7,341 nucleotides of DNA from an uncultured Desulfobacterales bacterium (lineage in GTDB: Bacteria; Desulfobacterota; Desulfobacteria; Desulfobacterales; JAFDCJ01): the NCBI GenBank assembly GCA_945787595.1, contig CALZJV010000465.1, positions 1 to 7,341 of the forward strand. The letters are read 5' to 3'. The position numbers and the translations under genes are program-made. Below, one piece after another: positions 1 through 6,011 of the stretch (the stretch's first letter is position 1; each line of letters begins with the position of its first letter). Below the pieces are notes generated by a model. It made no database searches. It was not told where the DNA came from and was given only the letters and a program-made list of their open reading frames with translations.

Positions 1-848
1 GCGCAGTCGCCGGCAGCATAGATATTTTTATCCGATGTGCGCAAATTCCGGTCAACCGCAATGGACTTTTGAACCCCTAAACTCAGTCCCGCGGTTTCGG
101 CAATTTGGCTGCAGGGGTTTACACCGATTCCGACCAGCACCATATCTGCTGTGAGGGTTAAATCCGGGCAGATGGCCTTCAAACCGTCGCCGGATGTTTC
201 GATACGGTCAACCGTGTGACCGGCATAAACGCCGACCCCTTTGGCTTCCAGCCCTTCTCTGACGGCCTGGGCCATGGACGGTTCCAGCCACGGCATAAAC
301 ACCGCATTGGGTTTGACCATGTCCACCGCAATATTTAGCCCGACCAGGGATTCGCACATTTCAAGGGCAATATAGCCCATCCCGATAATGATGGTTTTTT
401 TGACACGGTTGTTTTTCAGGAAATTTTTGATTGTGCGACCGTCTTCAAGACTTTTGACCACCGTGACGCCCGGCAGGTCAAACCCTGCGAGATCGGGCAT
501 GACGGCAGTGCTGCCGGTTGCAATCAATAGCCGGTCGTAGGGGAATTCGAAATGGTCTCCCTCCAAGGTCACTCCGGATACCGTTTGCTTGCCCGGATCG
601 ATTTTTTCGGCGCAATGGCCGGTCAACAGATTAATTCCTTGTTTGTCGCGAAATACCTGGGCAGGTCGAACGACCAGATCCTCGATGTCTCTTTCCGGCA
701 CCGCCAGATTGTAAGGGATACCTCAGGCGCTGTATGAGACGTCCATGGTTTTTTCCAGGACCGTGATTTCCATTTCAGGCTGGCTTCGTTTGGCGCGGCT
801 GGCGGCACTCATGCCGGCGGCATCTGCTCCGATGACGACGAATTTCAT
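1..848 (-). CDS. CoA-disulfide reductase-like FAD/NAD(P) oxidoreductase, probable selenoprotein (Sec42), 3' end outside window
   Basis: This is the N-terminal 282 codons of a class of pyridine nucleotide-disulfide oxidoreductases that contains CoA-disulfide reductase and NADH oxidase. These are soluble flavoenzymes that use NAD(P)H to reduce a disulfide or persulfide through one redox-active cysteine. Seen in the sequence: the FAD dinucleotide-binding start MKFVVIGADAAGMSAASRAK (1-20), active-site segment SYSA-UGA-GIPYN (38-47), ATGS (110-113), NAD(P)-binding GMGYIALE (156-163) and the second FAD motif AAGDCA (278-283, last codon cut by the edge). The only in-frame stop is TGA at 723-725, exactly at the family's catalytic Cys (SxxxCGxPY; Cys43 in S. 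aureus CoADR). Reading then stays open for 240 further codons with full family similarity. The start at 848 is supported by AAGGAG six bases upstream and by the Rossmann fold beginning at residue 2. A Cys-to-TGA nonsense mutation is the alternative, but the conserved downstream frame and the hairpin favour Sec. The actual substrate is unknown. Confidence 0.9.
695..722 (-). promoter_or_regulatory. Candidate bacterial SECIS hairpin just after UGA
   Basis: On the minus-strand mRNA, the bases after UGA contain the stem CUGGC / GCCGG (five pairs, one of them U-G) closing a GGU apical loop. The loop begins 21 bases after the UGA. Bacterial SECIS elements lie in the coding sequence directly 3' of UGA with a small apical loop about 16-37 bases away and a G among its first two bases; this fits. 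A flanking U-A pair and a lower CUU/AAG pairing could extend the stem across an internal loop. SelB would be the binding partner. Folding was done by eye. Confidence 0.6.
723..725 (-). other. In-frame UGA, probable selenocysteine codon 42
   Basis: The codon TGA lies between SYSA and GIPYNLA of the oxidoreductase. Family members have Cys here, which forms the charge-transfer or mixed-disulfide species with the flavin and CoA. Replacement of a catalytic redox Cys by Sec is the typical bacterial selenoprotein pattern. An automatic gene caller would end the gene here and lose the remaining 240 or more codons. Confidence 0.8.
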
Positions 849-854
849 GGGATT

Positions 855-860
855 CTCCTT
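855..860 (-). promoter_or_regulatory. Ribosome binding site of the selenoprotein gene
   Basis: AAGGAG is separated by six bases from the ATG at 846-848. It fixes the start there and not at the longer upstream in-frame ATG at 923, whose extra N-terminus would be translated heptad repeat. Confidence 0.8.
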
Positions 861-880
861 TTGCAGTTTGATGGTGGCTG

Positions 881-909
881 AATATAGATTGAACAGACTG
901 AACATCGAA
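881..909 (-). promoter_or_regulatory. Weak candidate sigma70 promoter for the selenoprotein gene
   Basis: TATATT (881-886) would be a -10 giving a leader of about 26 bases. The hexamer 17 bases upstream, TTCGAT, matches the -35 consensus poorly and lies inside a heptad array. Only the -10 is reasonable. Confidence 0.2.
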
Positions 910-938
910 CATCGAACGTCCAACGCTGAACATCGAAT
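899..938 (+). repeat. Heptad array, GAACRTC family
   Basis: Consecutive 7-base units GAACATC, GAACATC, GAACGTC, CAACGCT, GAACATC form a degenerate tandem array in the divergent spacer. Positions 899-924 recur exactly, in inverted orientation, at 1049-1074. The same family occurs at 5563-5601 and 7234-7258. Confidence 0.85.
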
Positions 939-1041
939 AAGGAGGCCGCTCTGCTCCGCGATTTAATTTATTTTGTTCTCAAATATCCGATGTCAAACAT
1001 TGATTGACTATTTCTGTTTCTTCATCTTTTCCCCATTCAAA

Positions 1042-1074
1042 ATTCGATGTTGGACGTTCGATGTTCGATGTTCA
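1042..1074 (-). repeat. Heptad array, GAACRTC family, inverted
   Basis: Read on the minus strand this is GAACATC, GAACATC, GAACGTC, CAACATC, GAAT. Positions 1049-1074 are a perfect 26-base inverted copy of 899-924. The rest of the spacer between the arms (939-1041) is AT-rich and shows no gene. Confidence 0.85.
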
Positions 1075-1100
1075 TCTTTTTATATAAATTAACCGATATC

Positions 1101-1162
1101 TTGATTTTTCGCCGAATGATCGATATTTAATAAGCCAATGCATAAATATTTTCAATTATAAT
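1101..1162 (+). promoter_or_regulatory. AT-rich candidate promoter region of hrpA
   Basis: TTGATT (1101-1106) and TATTTA (1124-1129) are 17 bases apart; TTTAAT overlaps the latter. A perfect TATAAT lies at 1157-1162 but has no good -35 and would start transcription almost at the TTG start codon. The region is clearly promoter-like in composition; which pair is used cannot be decided by eye. Confidence 0.3.
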
Positions 1163-1171
1163 ATCATCGCA

Positions 1172-4100
1172 TTGCGAAGAAAAAAGGATCCCCAGGTTGG
1201 AAAATTGGCTGGAATCACAAAGATAATAAAAAAAATTGAATCCTTTTTGCCACAGGTCATGGCTGTCGACCGCTTGGCTGCCCGGCGCGAAATTAATTAC
1301 CTGGCGCGAAAATCAGGCAAATTCAAACCGGATCAAAAGCTGCTGAAGCGAATAAACCGGTTGGAAACCCGTCTGCAGGCATCCGTGCAAAAAAGAACCC
1401 GCCGCCGGGAAAATCTTCCCAGGCTGCGATACAATGAAGAACTGCCCATTTTTGATAAGAAAGACGAGATTGTCCAGGCCATTATCCGACATCCGGTCAT
1501 CGTGGTATCCGGTGAAACCGGTTCCGGCAAAACCACCCAGCTGCCCAAATTTTGCCTGGCAGCCGGCAGAGGGATCGACGGCCTGATCGGGTGCACCCAG
1601 CCGCGACGAATCGCCGCTACCACGGTGGCCCGCCGCATCGCCGAAGAGCTGGGGCAGGAACTCGGCAATGCCGTTGGTTATAAAATTCGTTTCAGAGATC
1701 GTACCGCCCGGGATGCCTATATAAAAATGATGACAGACGGCATCCTACTGGCCGAAACTCAGAGTGATCGTTACCTGAGCGCCTATGATGCCATCATTGT
1801 CGATGAGGCCCATGAACGCAGCCTGAACATCGACTTTATTCTGGGAATCCTGCAAACCCTGGTTGCCAAAAGAGACGATCTTAAATTGATCATTACCTCG
1901 GCGACCATCGATACGGAGAAGTTTTCCAAAGCGTTTGGCGATGCGCCGGTTATCGAGGTTTCCGGCCGCATGTACCCGGTTGACATTCAATATCCGGCAC
2001 CGGAGGGCGATCCAACACATGAAAATGAGCTGACCCACGTGGAGATGGCGGTGCGGGCCGTAAGGCGGGTTTTGCGTCAAAGTCACAGCGGGGACCTGCT
2101 GGTGTTTATGCCCACCGAGCAGGATATTCGGGAGACCTGTGAATTGATCGAGACCGAAAATCCGCAGGACGCCCGTGTGATGCCGTTATTTGCCCGGCTG
2201 ACAGCCATCGAGCAATCCAGGGTGTTTGCTCGTCAGCCCCAACGCAAGATCATTGTCGCCACCAATGTGGCTGAGACATCGATTACCATTCCGGGTATCA
2301 AATACGTGATTGATTCGGGTCTGGCGCGTATTTCCCGTTATTCTCCCCGAACCCGGACAACTTCCCTGCCGGTGCTGCCGGTTTCCAGAAGCAGTTGCGA
2401 TCAGCGCAAAGGACGTTGCGGCCGTGTACAAAACGGGGTTTGCATTCGTCTTTTTGCCGAAGACGATTACGAGACCCGTCCGCAGTTTACACCTCCCGAA
2501 ATTTTGCGGGCCAATCTGGCCGAAGTCATTTTGCGGATGATACCCTTGAAACTTGGCGATATTTCGGAATTTCCCTTTATCGACCGACCGGACTTAAAAA
2601 GCATCAAGGATGGTTTTGATCTTCTTTTTGAACTGGGGGCCATCAGACGGATCCAGAAGACAAGGGATAGAAGACAGAAGTCAGATGACAGAGTTTTGAA
2701 TGCGGAAGGGGGAATTCGGAATTCGGAATTCGGAATGGGGAATGCGGAAAGAGAAAAAGAAGAGATAGGACGGCCTCCGGCCCATAGGGACCAGCACCTA
2801 CGCCCCGGCAGGAGGGCAGAGAGCTTCGGGCAAGGGGTGGCCTTGGCGGGAAAATCGCGCGGCCGTGTGGTGTTGACGGAAAAGGGTCGTCTGATGGCCG
2901 GGATTCCGCTGGATCCCAGGTTGTCCCGCATGCTGATTGAAGCCAAAAAAGAGGGCTGCATTGATGAAATGACCATTATCGTCGCAGCTCTCAGCATCCA
3001 GGATCCCCGCGAGCGTCCCGTCGAAAAAGCCCAGGAGGCCGACCGGATACATGCCGCTTTTCATGATTCTCAATCGGATTTTGTGACCCTGCTGAATATC
3101 TGGCACCGCTATCACAGCCACCGGCAAAAGGTCAAAAGCAACAACCAAATGAAACGATTTTGTCGGGAGCGCTTCCTGTCATATATGCGCATGCGGGAAT
3201 GGCGGGACATCCACCATCAAATTTCGGATATATTAAAGGAACACGGGTTCCGGCCTTCGGCCCATAGGGGCCTGCGCCTACGCCCCGGTGGGAATGGGGA
3301 AGTCGGAATGGGGAAGGCGGAAGGGGGAAGGCGGAATGGGGAAGGGGGAATACGGAAAACGGAAAAGGCATTAAATTCCGAATTTGAACTGCCAGATTCC
3401 ACCTACGAGAAGATACATAAGTCGGTATTAAGCGGATTTCTTTCAAATATCGCTCAGAAGAAGGATAAAAACTTTTATCGGGCCACCAAGGGCCGGGAGG
3501 TGATGATCTTCCCCGGGTCAGGGCTTTTTAATAAGGCCAAAAGCTGGATTGTCGCCGAGGAAATGATGGAGACATCCAGGCTTTTTGCGCGCACCGTTGC
3601 CAACATCGATTGCGGCTGGCTGGAAGACCTGGGCGGAGACCTGTGCCGGCGGAGCTATCTGGATGCTCACTGGGAGAAAAACCGCGGGGAAGTCGTGGCC
3701 TCAGAGCAAGTTTCCCTTTTCGGCCTGATCATTGTGTCCGATAGAAAAGTCTCTTACGGGAAGGTCAATCCAATAGAAGCATCTAACATCTTTATTCAAA
3801 GTGCACTGATAAAGGGCGATGTTAAAAAACCCTTTGCTTTTATGCAGCATAACCTGCAGCTGATTGATGAAATCAAAGATATAGAAAACCGCTTTCGGCG
3901 CCGAGACATTCTGGTTGATGAGCAGAAAATGTTTGAATTTTATCAGGAGAAGCTTATGGGTGTCTTCGATATTCGCACCCTGGCGAAGTTTCTGAAACAA
4001 AAAGGCGACGATCGATTTTTGCGGATGGGAAAAGAAACCCTGCTTCAATACCCACCGGACAACGACGAACTGGTCCATTATCCGCTCCAACTTGATATCG

Positions 4101-5497
4101 ACCGGCAAACATTTGAGTGTTCTTACTGCTTTGAACCCGGAAAGGACGATGACGGTGTTACCGTAAAAGTGCCGTCTGCTGTAGCGCCAGCCGTTTCAGC
4201 GGAAACCATGGATTGGCTGGTTCCCGGGCTGTATCCTGAAAAGATTGAGTTTTTGATCAAGGGGCTGCCCAAAGCATATCGTAAGAAACTGGTCCCGGTA
4301 AAAAATACCGTCGATATCATTGTCCGCGAAATGCCCAAAAGCCAAACGTCGCTGGTGACCGCCCTGGGGGATTTTATCTACCGGCGTTTCGGTGTCGACA
4401 TACCGGCTGCGTCCTGGTCGAATGAATCACTGCCGGATTACCTTAAGATGCGAATATCCATCACGGCGCCGAACGGTAAGGAGCTCCAGGCCGGCAGGGA
4501 TGCCGCCATACTGCGCCGGAATTCAGGCGGTCGGTTGAAATCCAATGGATTTGAAGCGGCACGTAAAAAATGGGAAAAAAATGGAATTTCCCGCTGGGAT
4601 TTTGGTGAATTGCCCGACTTTGTCAGTGACGCCGGTAAGCACAAAGCCGACTGGGTTGCTTATCCCGCCCTGGAAAAAGAATCCACAACGAATAAAAGTG
4701 TCAATCTTCGTCTTTTTCGTCGTCAGGTTGATGCGATTGAAGCGCATCGGGTGGGGGTAGCCACGCTTTACACGATTCATTTTTCAAAAAATTTAAAACT
4801 ATTAAAACGACAATTGATATTACCTGCGGATATAAGGTTTATGGCGGATTATTTCGGCGGCGCCAAAAAACTGGTGCAACACATGTACGATCGGATCATT
4901 GAGGAATTATTCGCTAAAAATATAAGATCTGAAAAAGCATTTTACGGGCACGCCGAATCTGTTACAGCAAAGATATTTCCGACCGCGCAGGAATTGCGTG
5001 ATAAAACCATTCCGGTCCTAACCGCTTATCATGAAGCCAGAAGCAGGATTTATCAACTCCAACAGATAAATCGCACCAACCGCATGGCAGCATCATTTTT
5101 TGAGGAGCTAACCCGGGAACTTGAGCGCCTGGTTCCGCAAACATTTGTCGCTATCTACGATATCCGGCGGTTGGATCATCTCCCGCGATACATTCAGGCT
5201 GCCGCCATTCGGGCCCGGCGCGCGGGCGTCGATTTTGAAAAGGATCGAGCCAACGTCGATTTTGAAAAGGATCGAGCCAAAGCCAGTGAGATTATAAAAT
5301 TCACCGAGGGATTGAATCAATTGTTAAAAGAGCTTTCCCCGTCGGTATCCGATGAGAAACGACAGGCCATCGAGACCTATTTCTGGATGGTGGAAGAATA
5401 CAAAGTGTCCGTTTTTGCCCAGGAGCTTAAAACCGCCATCCCGATATCCGCAAAACGGCTGGATAAAAAATTGAAGGAGATCGGGAGGATGGTTTGA
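1172..5497 (+). CDS. hrpA: ATP-dependent RNA helicase HrpA (DEAH box), with in-frame repeat insertions
   Basis: This is a cytoplasmic DEAH/RHA-type RNA helicase. In E. coli the family acts on mRNA and rescues stalled ribosomes. Motifs in order: Walker A GETGSGKTT (114-122), TQPRR (142-146), DEAH (211-214), SAT (243-245), TNVAETS (364-370) and arginine-finger motif QRKGRCGR (411-418). Then come the winged-helix/ratchet region (about 455-690), an OB-fold part with FPGSGLF, and a long C-terminal DUF3418-type region to residue 1441. E. coli HrpA is about 1300 residues. Here extra sequence of repeat origin lies at about residues 492-563 and 694-738, in loops that are short in E. coli, plus a nine-residue tandem duplication at 1353-1370. 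All motifs are intact and the frame is unbroken, so it is probably functional. The TTG start at 1172 lacks a clear Shine-Dalgarno. Upstream in frame there is no ATG before the stop at 1085, and residues before the next Met (30) already resemble the HrpA N-terminus. Confidence 0.95.
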   Translation: MRRKKDPQVGKLAGITKIIKKIESFLPQVMAVDRLAARREINYLARKSGKFKPDQKLLKRINRLETRLQASVQKRTRRRENLPRLRYNEELPIFDKKDEIVQAIIRHPVIVVSGETGSGKTTQLPKFCLAAGRGIDGLIGCTQPRRIAATTVARRIAEELGQELGNAVGYKIRFRDRTARDAYIKMMTDGILLAETQSDRYLSAYDAIIVDEAHERSLNIDFILGILQTLVAKRDDLKLIITSATIDTEKFSKAFGDAPVIEVSGRMYPVDIQYPAPEGDPTHENELTHVEMAVRAVRRVLRQSHSGDLLVFMPTEQDIRETCELIETENPQDARVMPLFARLTAIEQSRVFARQPQRKIIVATNVAETSITIPGIKYVIDSGLARISRYSPRTRTTSLPVLPVSRSSCDQRKGRCGRVQNGVCIRLFAEDDYETRPQFTPPEILRANLAEVILRMIPLKLGDISEFPFIDRPDLKSIKDGFDLLFELGAIRRIQKTRDRRQKSDDRVLNAEGGIRNSEFGMGNAEREKEEIGRPPAHRDQHLRPGRRAESFGQGVALAGKSRGRVVLTEKGRLMAGIPLDPRLSRMLIEAKKEGCIDEMTIIVAALSIQDPRERPVEKAQEADRIHAAFHDSQSDFVTLLNIWHRYHSHRQKVKSNNQMKRFCRERFLSYMRMREWRDIHHQISDILKEHGFRPSAHRGLRLRPGGNGEVGMGKAEGGRRNGEGGIRKTEKALNSEFELPDSTYEKIHKSVLSGFLSNIAQKKDKNFYRATKGREVMIFPGSGLFNKAKSWIVAEEMMETSRLFARTVANIDCGWLEDLGGDLCRRSYLDAHWEKNRGEVVASEQVSLFGLIIVSDRKVSYGKVNPIEASNIFIQSALIKGDVKKPFAFMQHNLQLIDEIKDIENRFRRRDILVDEQKMFEFYQEKLMGVFDIRTLAKFLKQKGDDRFLRMGKETLLQYPPDNDELVHYPLQLDIDRQTFECSYCFEPGKDDDGVTVKVPSAVAPAVSAETMDWLVPGLYPEKIEFLIKGLPKAYRKKLVPVKNTVDIIVREMPKSQTSLVTALGDFIYRRFGVDIPAASWSNESLPDYLKMRISITAPNGKELQAGRDAAILRRNSGGRLKSNGFEAARKKWEKNGISRWDFGELPDFVSDAGKHKADWVAYPALEKESTTNKSVNLRLFRRQVDAIEAHRVGVATLYTIHFSKNLKLLKRQLILPADIRFMADYFGGAKKLVQHMYDRIIEELFAKNIRSEKAFYGHAESVTAKIFPTAQELRDKTIPVLTAYHEARSRIYQLQQINRTNRMAASFFEELTRELERLVPQTFVAIYDIRRLDHLPRYIQAAAIRARRAGVDFEKDRANVDFEKDRAKASEIIKFTEGLNQLLKELSPSVSDEKRQAIETYFWMVEEYKVSVFAQELKTAIPISAKRLDKKLKEIGRMV
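2651..2692 (+). repeat. Heptad array inside hrpA (GAAGACA/GATGACA family)
   Basis: Seven-base units such as GAAGACA, AGGGATA, GAAGTCA and GATGACA encode the basic stretch after FELGAIRR (residues 494-507). The same family fills 6846-7034 downstream of the glycosyltransferase. Stops present in the other frames (TAG, TGA) are avoided in the hrpA frame. Confidence 0.7.
2700..2755 (+). repeat. Heptad array inside hrpA (GGAATTC family)
   Basis: Units GGAATTC (three times), GGAATGG, GGAATGC and GGAAAGA follow one another and encode the low-complexity segment GGIRNSEFGMGNAE. The same unit type occurs at 3290-3367 and, non-coding, at 5501-5549. The GGAANNN strand has no stop in any frame, which explains how it can be tolerated in a gene. 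Confidence 0.85.
2771..2810 (+). repeat. 40-bp module inside hrpA, copy 1
   Basis: This module matches 3251-3290 at 34 of 40 positions and is read in the same frame, giving RPPAHRDQHLRPG. It is GC-rich, begins CGGCCTCCGGCCCATAGGG and is followed by GGGCAGAGAGC, a string also found at 6923-6933 in the non-coding tail of the window. Confidence 0.8.
3251..3290 (+). repeat. 40-bp module inside hrpA, copy 2
   Basis: This is the second copy of the module at 2771-2810, again in the same reading frame, giving RPSAHRGLRLRPG. It starts directly after the KEHGF segment of HrpA and runs straight into a GGAANGN heptad array. Confidence 0.8.
3290..3367 (+). repeat. Heptad array inside hrpA (GGAAGGC family)
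   Basis: About eleven 7-base units (GGAATGG, GGAAGTC, GGAAGGC, GGAAGGG, GGAATAC, GGAAAAC) encode a Gly/Arg/Glu-rich stretch at about residues 707-732. E. coli HrpA joins the flanking conserved segments here by only a short linker. Confidence 0.85.
5228..5281 (+). repeat. 27-bp tandem duplication in hrpA
   Basis: Two adjacent 27-base units are identical except for the last base and encode VDFEKDRAN then VDFEKDRAK (residues 1353-1370). The length is a multiple of three, so the frame is kept. One copy fits the usual HrpA C-terminal region, so the duplication looks recent. Confidence 0.95.
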
Positions 5498-5500
5498 ACT

Positions 5501-5549
5501 GGAATGCGGAAGGGGGAGTTGGGAATGCGGAAGGCGGAAGGTGGAAGGT
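5501..5549 (+). repeat. Heptad array just after the hrpA stop (GGAATGC/GGAAGGC)
   Basis: Units GGAATGC, GGAAGGG, GGAATGC, GGAAGGC and GGAAGGT start four bases after the hrpA stop. It is the same family as the two arrays inside the gene. I see no rho-independent terminator between the stop and the array. Confidence 0.85.
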
Positions 5550-5562
5550 TCACTGAAAAAGA

Positions 5563-5601
5563 TGAACATCGAACGTCCAACATCGAACGTCGAACGTCGA
5601 A
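5563..5601 (+). repeat. Heptad array, GAACRTC family
   Basis: Units GAACATC, GAACGTC, CAACATC, GAACGTC and GAACGTC are the same family as 899-938, in the same orientation, and run into the GAATGAAT module. Confidence 0.85.
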
Positions 5602-5602
5602 G

Positions 5603-5642
5603 GAATGAATTCTGTCTATTTATAAAAGACTGAGCGAAGCGA
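5603..5642 (+). repeat. Spacer module X (ATTCTGTC...GACTGAGCGAAGCGA), copy 1
   Basis: This 40-base stretch recurs at 7256-7299 with a four-base insertion and a few substitutions. It is flanked by heptads on both sides in both places. No function is evident. Confidence 0.8.
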
Positions 5643-5661
5643 AACCATCCTTCGTAATTCT

Positions 5662-5699
5662 GCGGTTCGATATTCGATATTCTGCGGTTCGCTGTTCCG
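5662..5699 (-). repeat. Diverged heptad array (GAATATC/GAACCGC)
   Basis: On the minus strand the units are GAACAGC, GAACCGC, GAATATC, GAATATC and GAACCG, with one extra base breaking the phase. It is related to the GAACRTC family but more diverged. Confidence 0.6.
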
Positions 5700-5709
5700 G
5701 CCCTGTGGG

Positions 5710-5766
5710 GTTTCATACAAGCGCCGCCGCTGGCCGCGAGCGTTCAGTCTGATCGTAGAAGAAACT
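5710..5766 (+). repeat. Spacer module Y (GTTTCATACAAGCGCCGCC...), copy 1
   Basis: This module is shared with 7173-7231, and in part with 7046-7088. It ends in a CAGTCTGATCG-like block and GAAACT. The central hairpin is weak here (CTGG/TCAG). Confidence 0.8.
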
Positions 5767-5789
5767 AAACGAAATGCAATTTTATTTTT

Positions 5790-5857
5790 CTGACAGGATC
5801 AACTGGATTGACAGGATATAACCATACTTAACAAAAAAAATCCTGTAAATCCTGTCT
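5790..5857. repeat. Inverted repeat with ACAGGAT arms
   Basis: The left part holds two GACAGGAT strings (5792-5799 and 5810-5817). The right part (5840-5856) is their inverse, ATCCTGT then AATCCTGTC. GGATTGACAGGAT (5805-5817) pairs with the right arm with one mismatch across an A-rich loop. No gene lies here, and the structure is not a clear terminator. Confidence 0.65.
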
Positions 5858-5871
5858 AATTAAATGTTTCA

Positions 5872-5993
5872 TATGAGGTTTCAGGTGTCAGCCCAGCCAT
5901 TTGCTACCGAAGTGCCAGCAGCCGGGCTGAAACCTGAACACTGACACCTGACACCTTACGTTTCTTACAACATGTTGTCGATAAAACCTCATA
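5872..5993. repeat. Nested inverted repeat upstream of the glycosyltransferase
   Basis: The outer arms TATGAGGTTT (5872-5881) and AAACCTCATA (5984-5993) are perfect inverses. Inside, TCAGGTGTCAG (5881-5891) is the exact inverse of CTGACACCTGA (5941-5951). The TTCAGGTGTCAGCCC arm can also pair with GGGCTGAAACCTGAA (5924-5938) with one mismatch, so two alternative hairpins are possible. The right side is a TGAAACC/TGACACC heptad array. It ends 18 bases before the glycosyltransferase start. Confidence 0.7.
5967..5978. promoter_or_regulatory. Perfect 12-bp palindrome ACAACATGTTGT
   Basis: This self-complementary site lies 33 bases upstream of the glycosyltransferase start, inside the outer inverted repeat. 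It has the size and place of an operator half-pair, but no regulator can be named and chance is possible. Confidence 0.3.
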
Positions 5994-6011
5994 ATGGCTT
6001 AACTACAAGAA

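Noticed and set aside
723..848. Oxidoreductase as a 41-codon fragment or nonsense pseudogene
   Set aside because: The frame after the TGA is intact for 240 codons with all cofactor motifs, and the TGA is exactly at the catalytic Cys with a SECIS-like hairpin. Selenocysteine explains this better.
2467..2997. Minus-strand ORF of 176 codons, and a similar one at 3132-3446
   Set aside because: Both are shadows of hrpA. Their open frames come from the stop-free complement of the heptads (period-7 peptides such as IPNSEFR) and they lack a start signal or family features.
2651..3380. Intein, intron or insertion sequence in hrpA
   Set aside because: The inserts have no transposase, no splicing motifs and no target duplications, and they are low-complexity repeats that keep the frame.
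3701..4108. Minus-strand ORF of 135 codons
   Set aside because: It is opposite conserved HrpA coding sequence and has no recognisable protein character or ribosome binding site.
5324..5716. Minus-strand ORF of 130 codons across the hrpA end and spacer
   Set aside because: It is made of hrpA complement and translated heptads (FDVGRSMF-like peptides), a known kind of spurious prediction in repeat-rich genomes.
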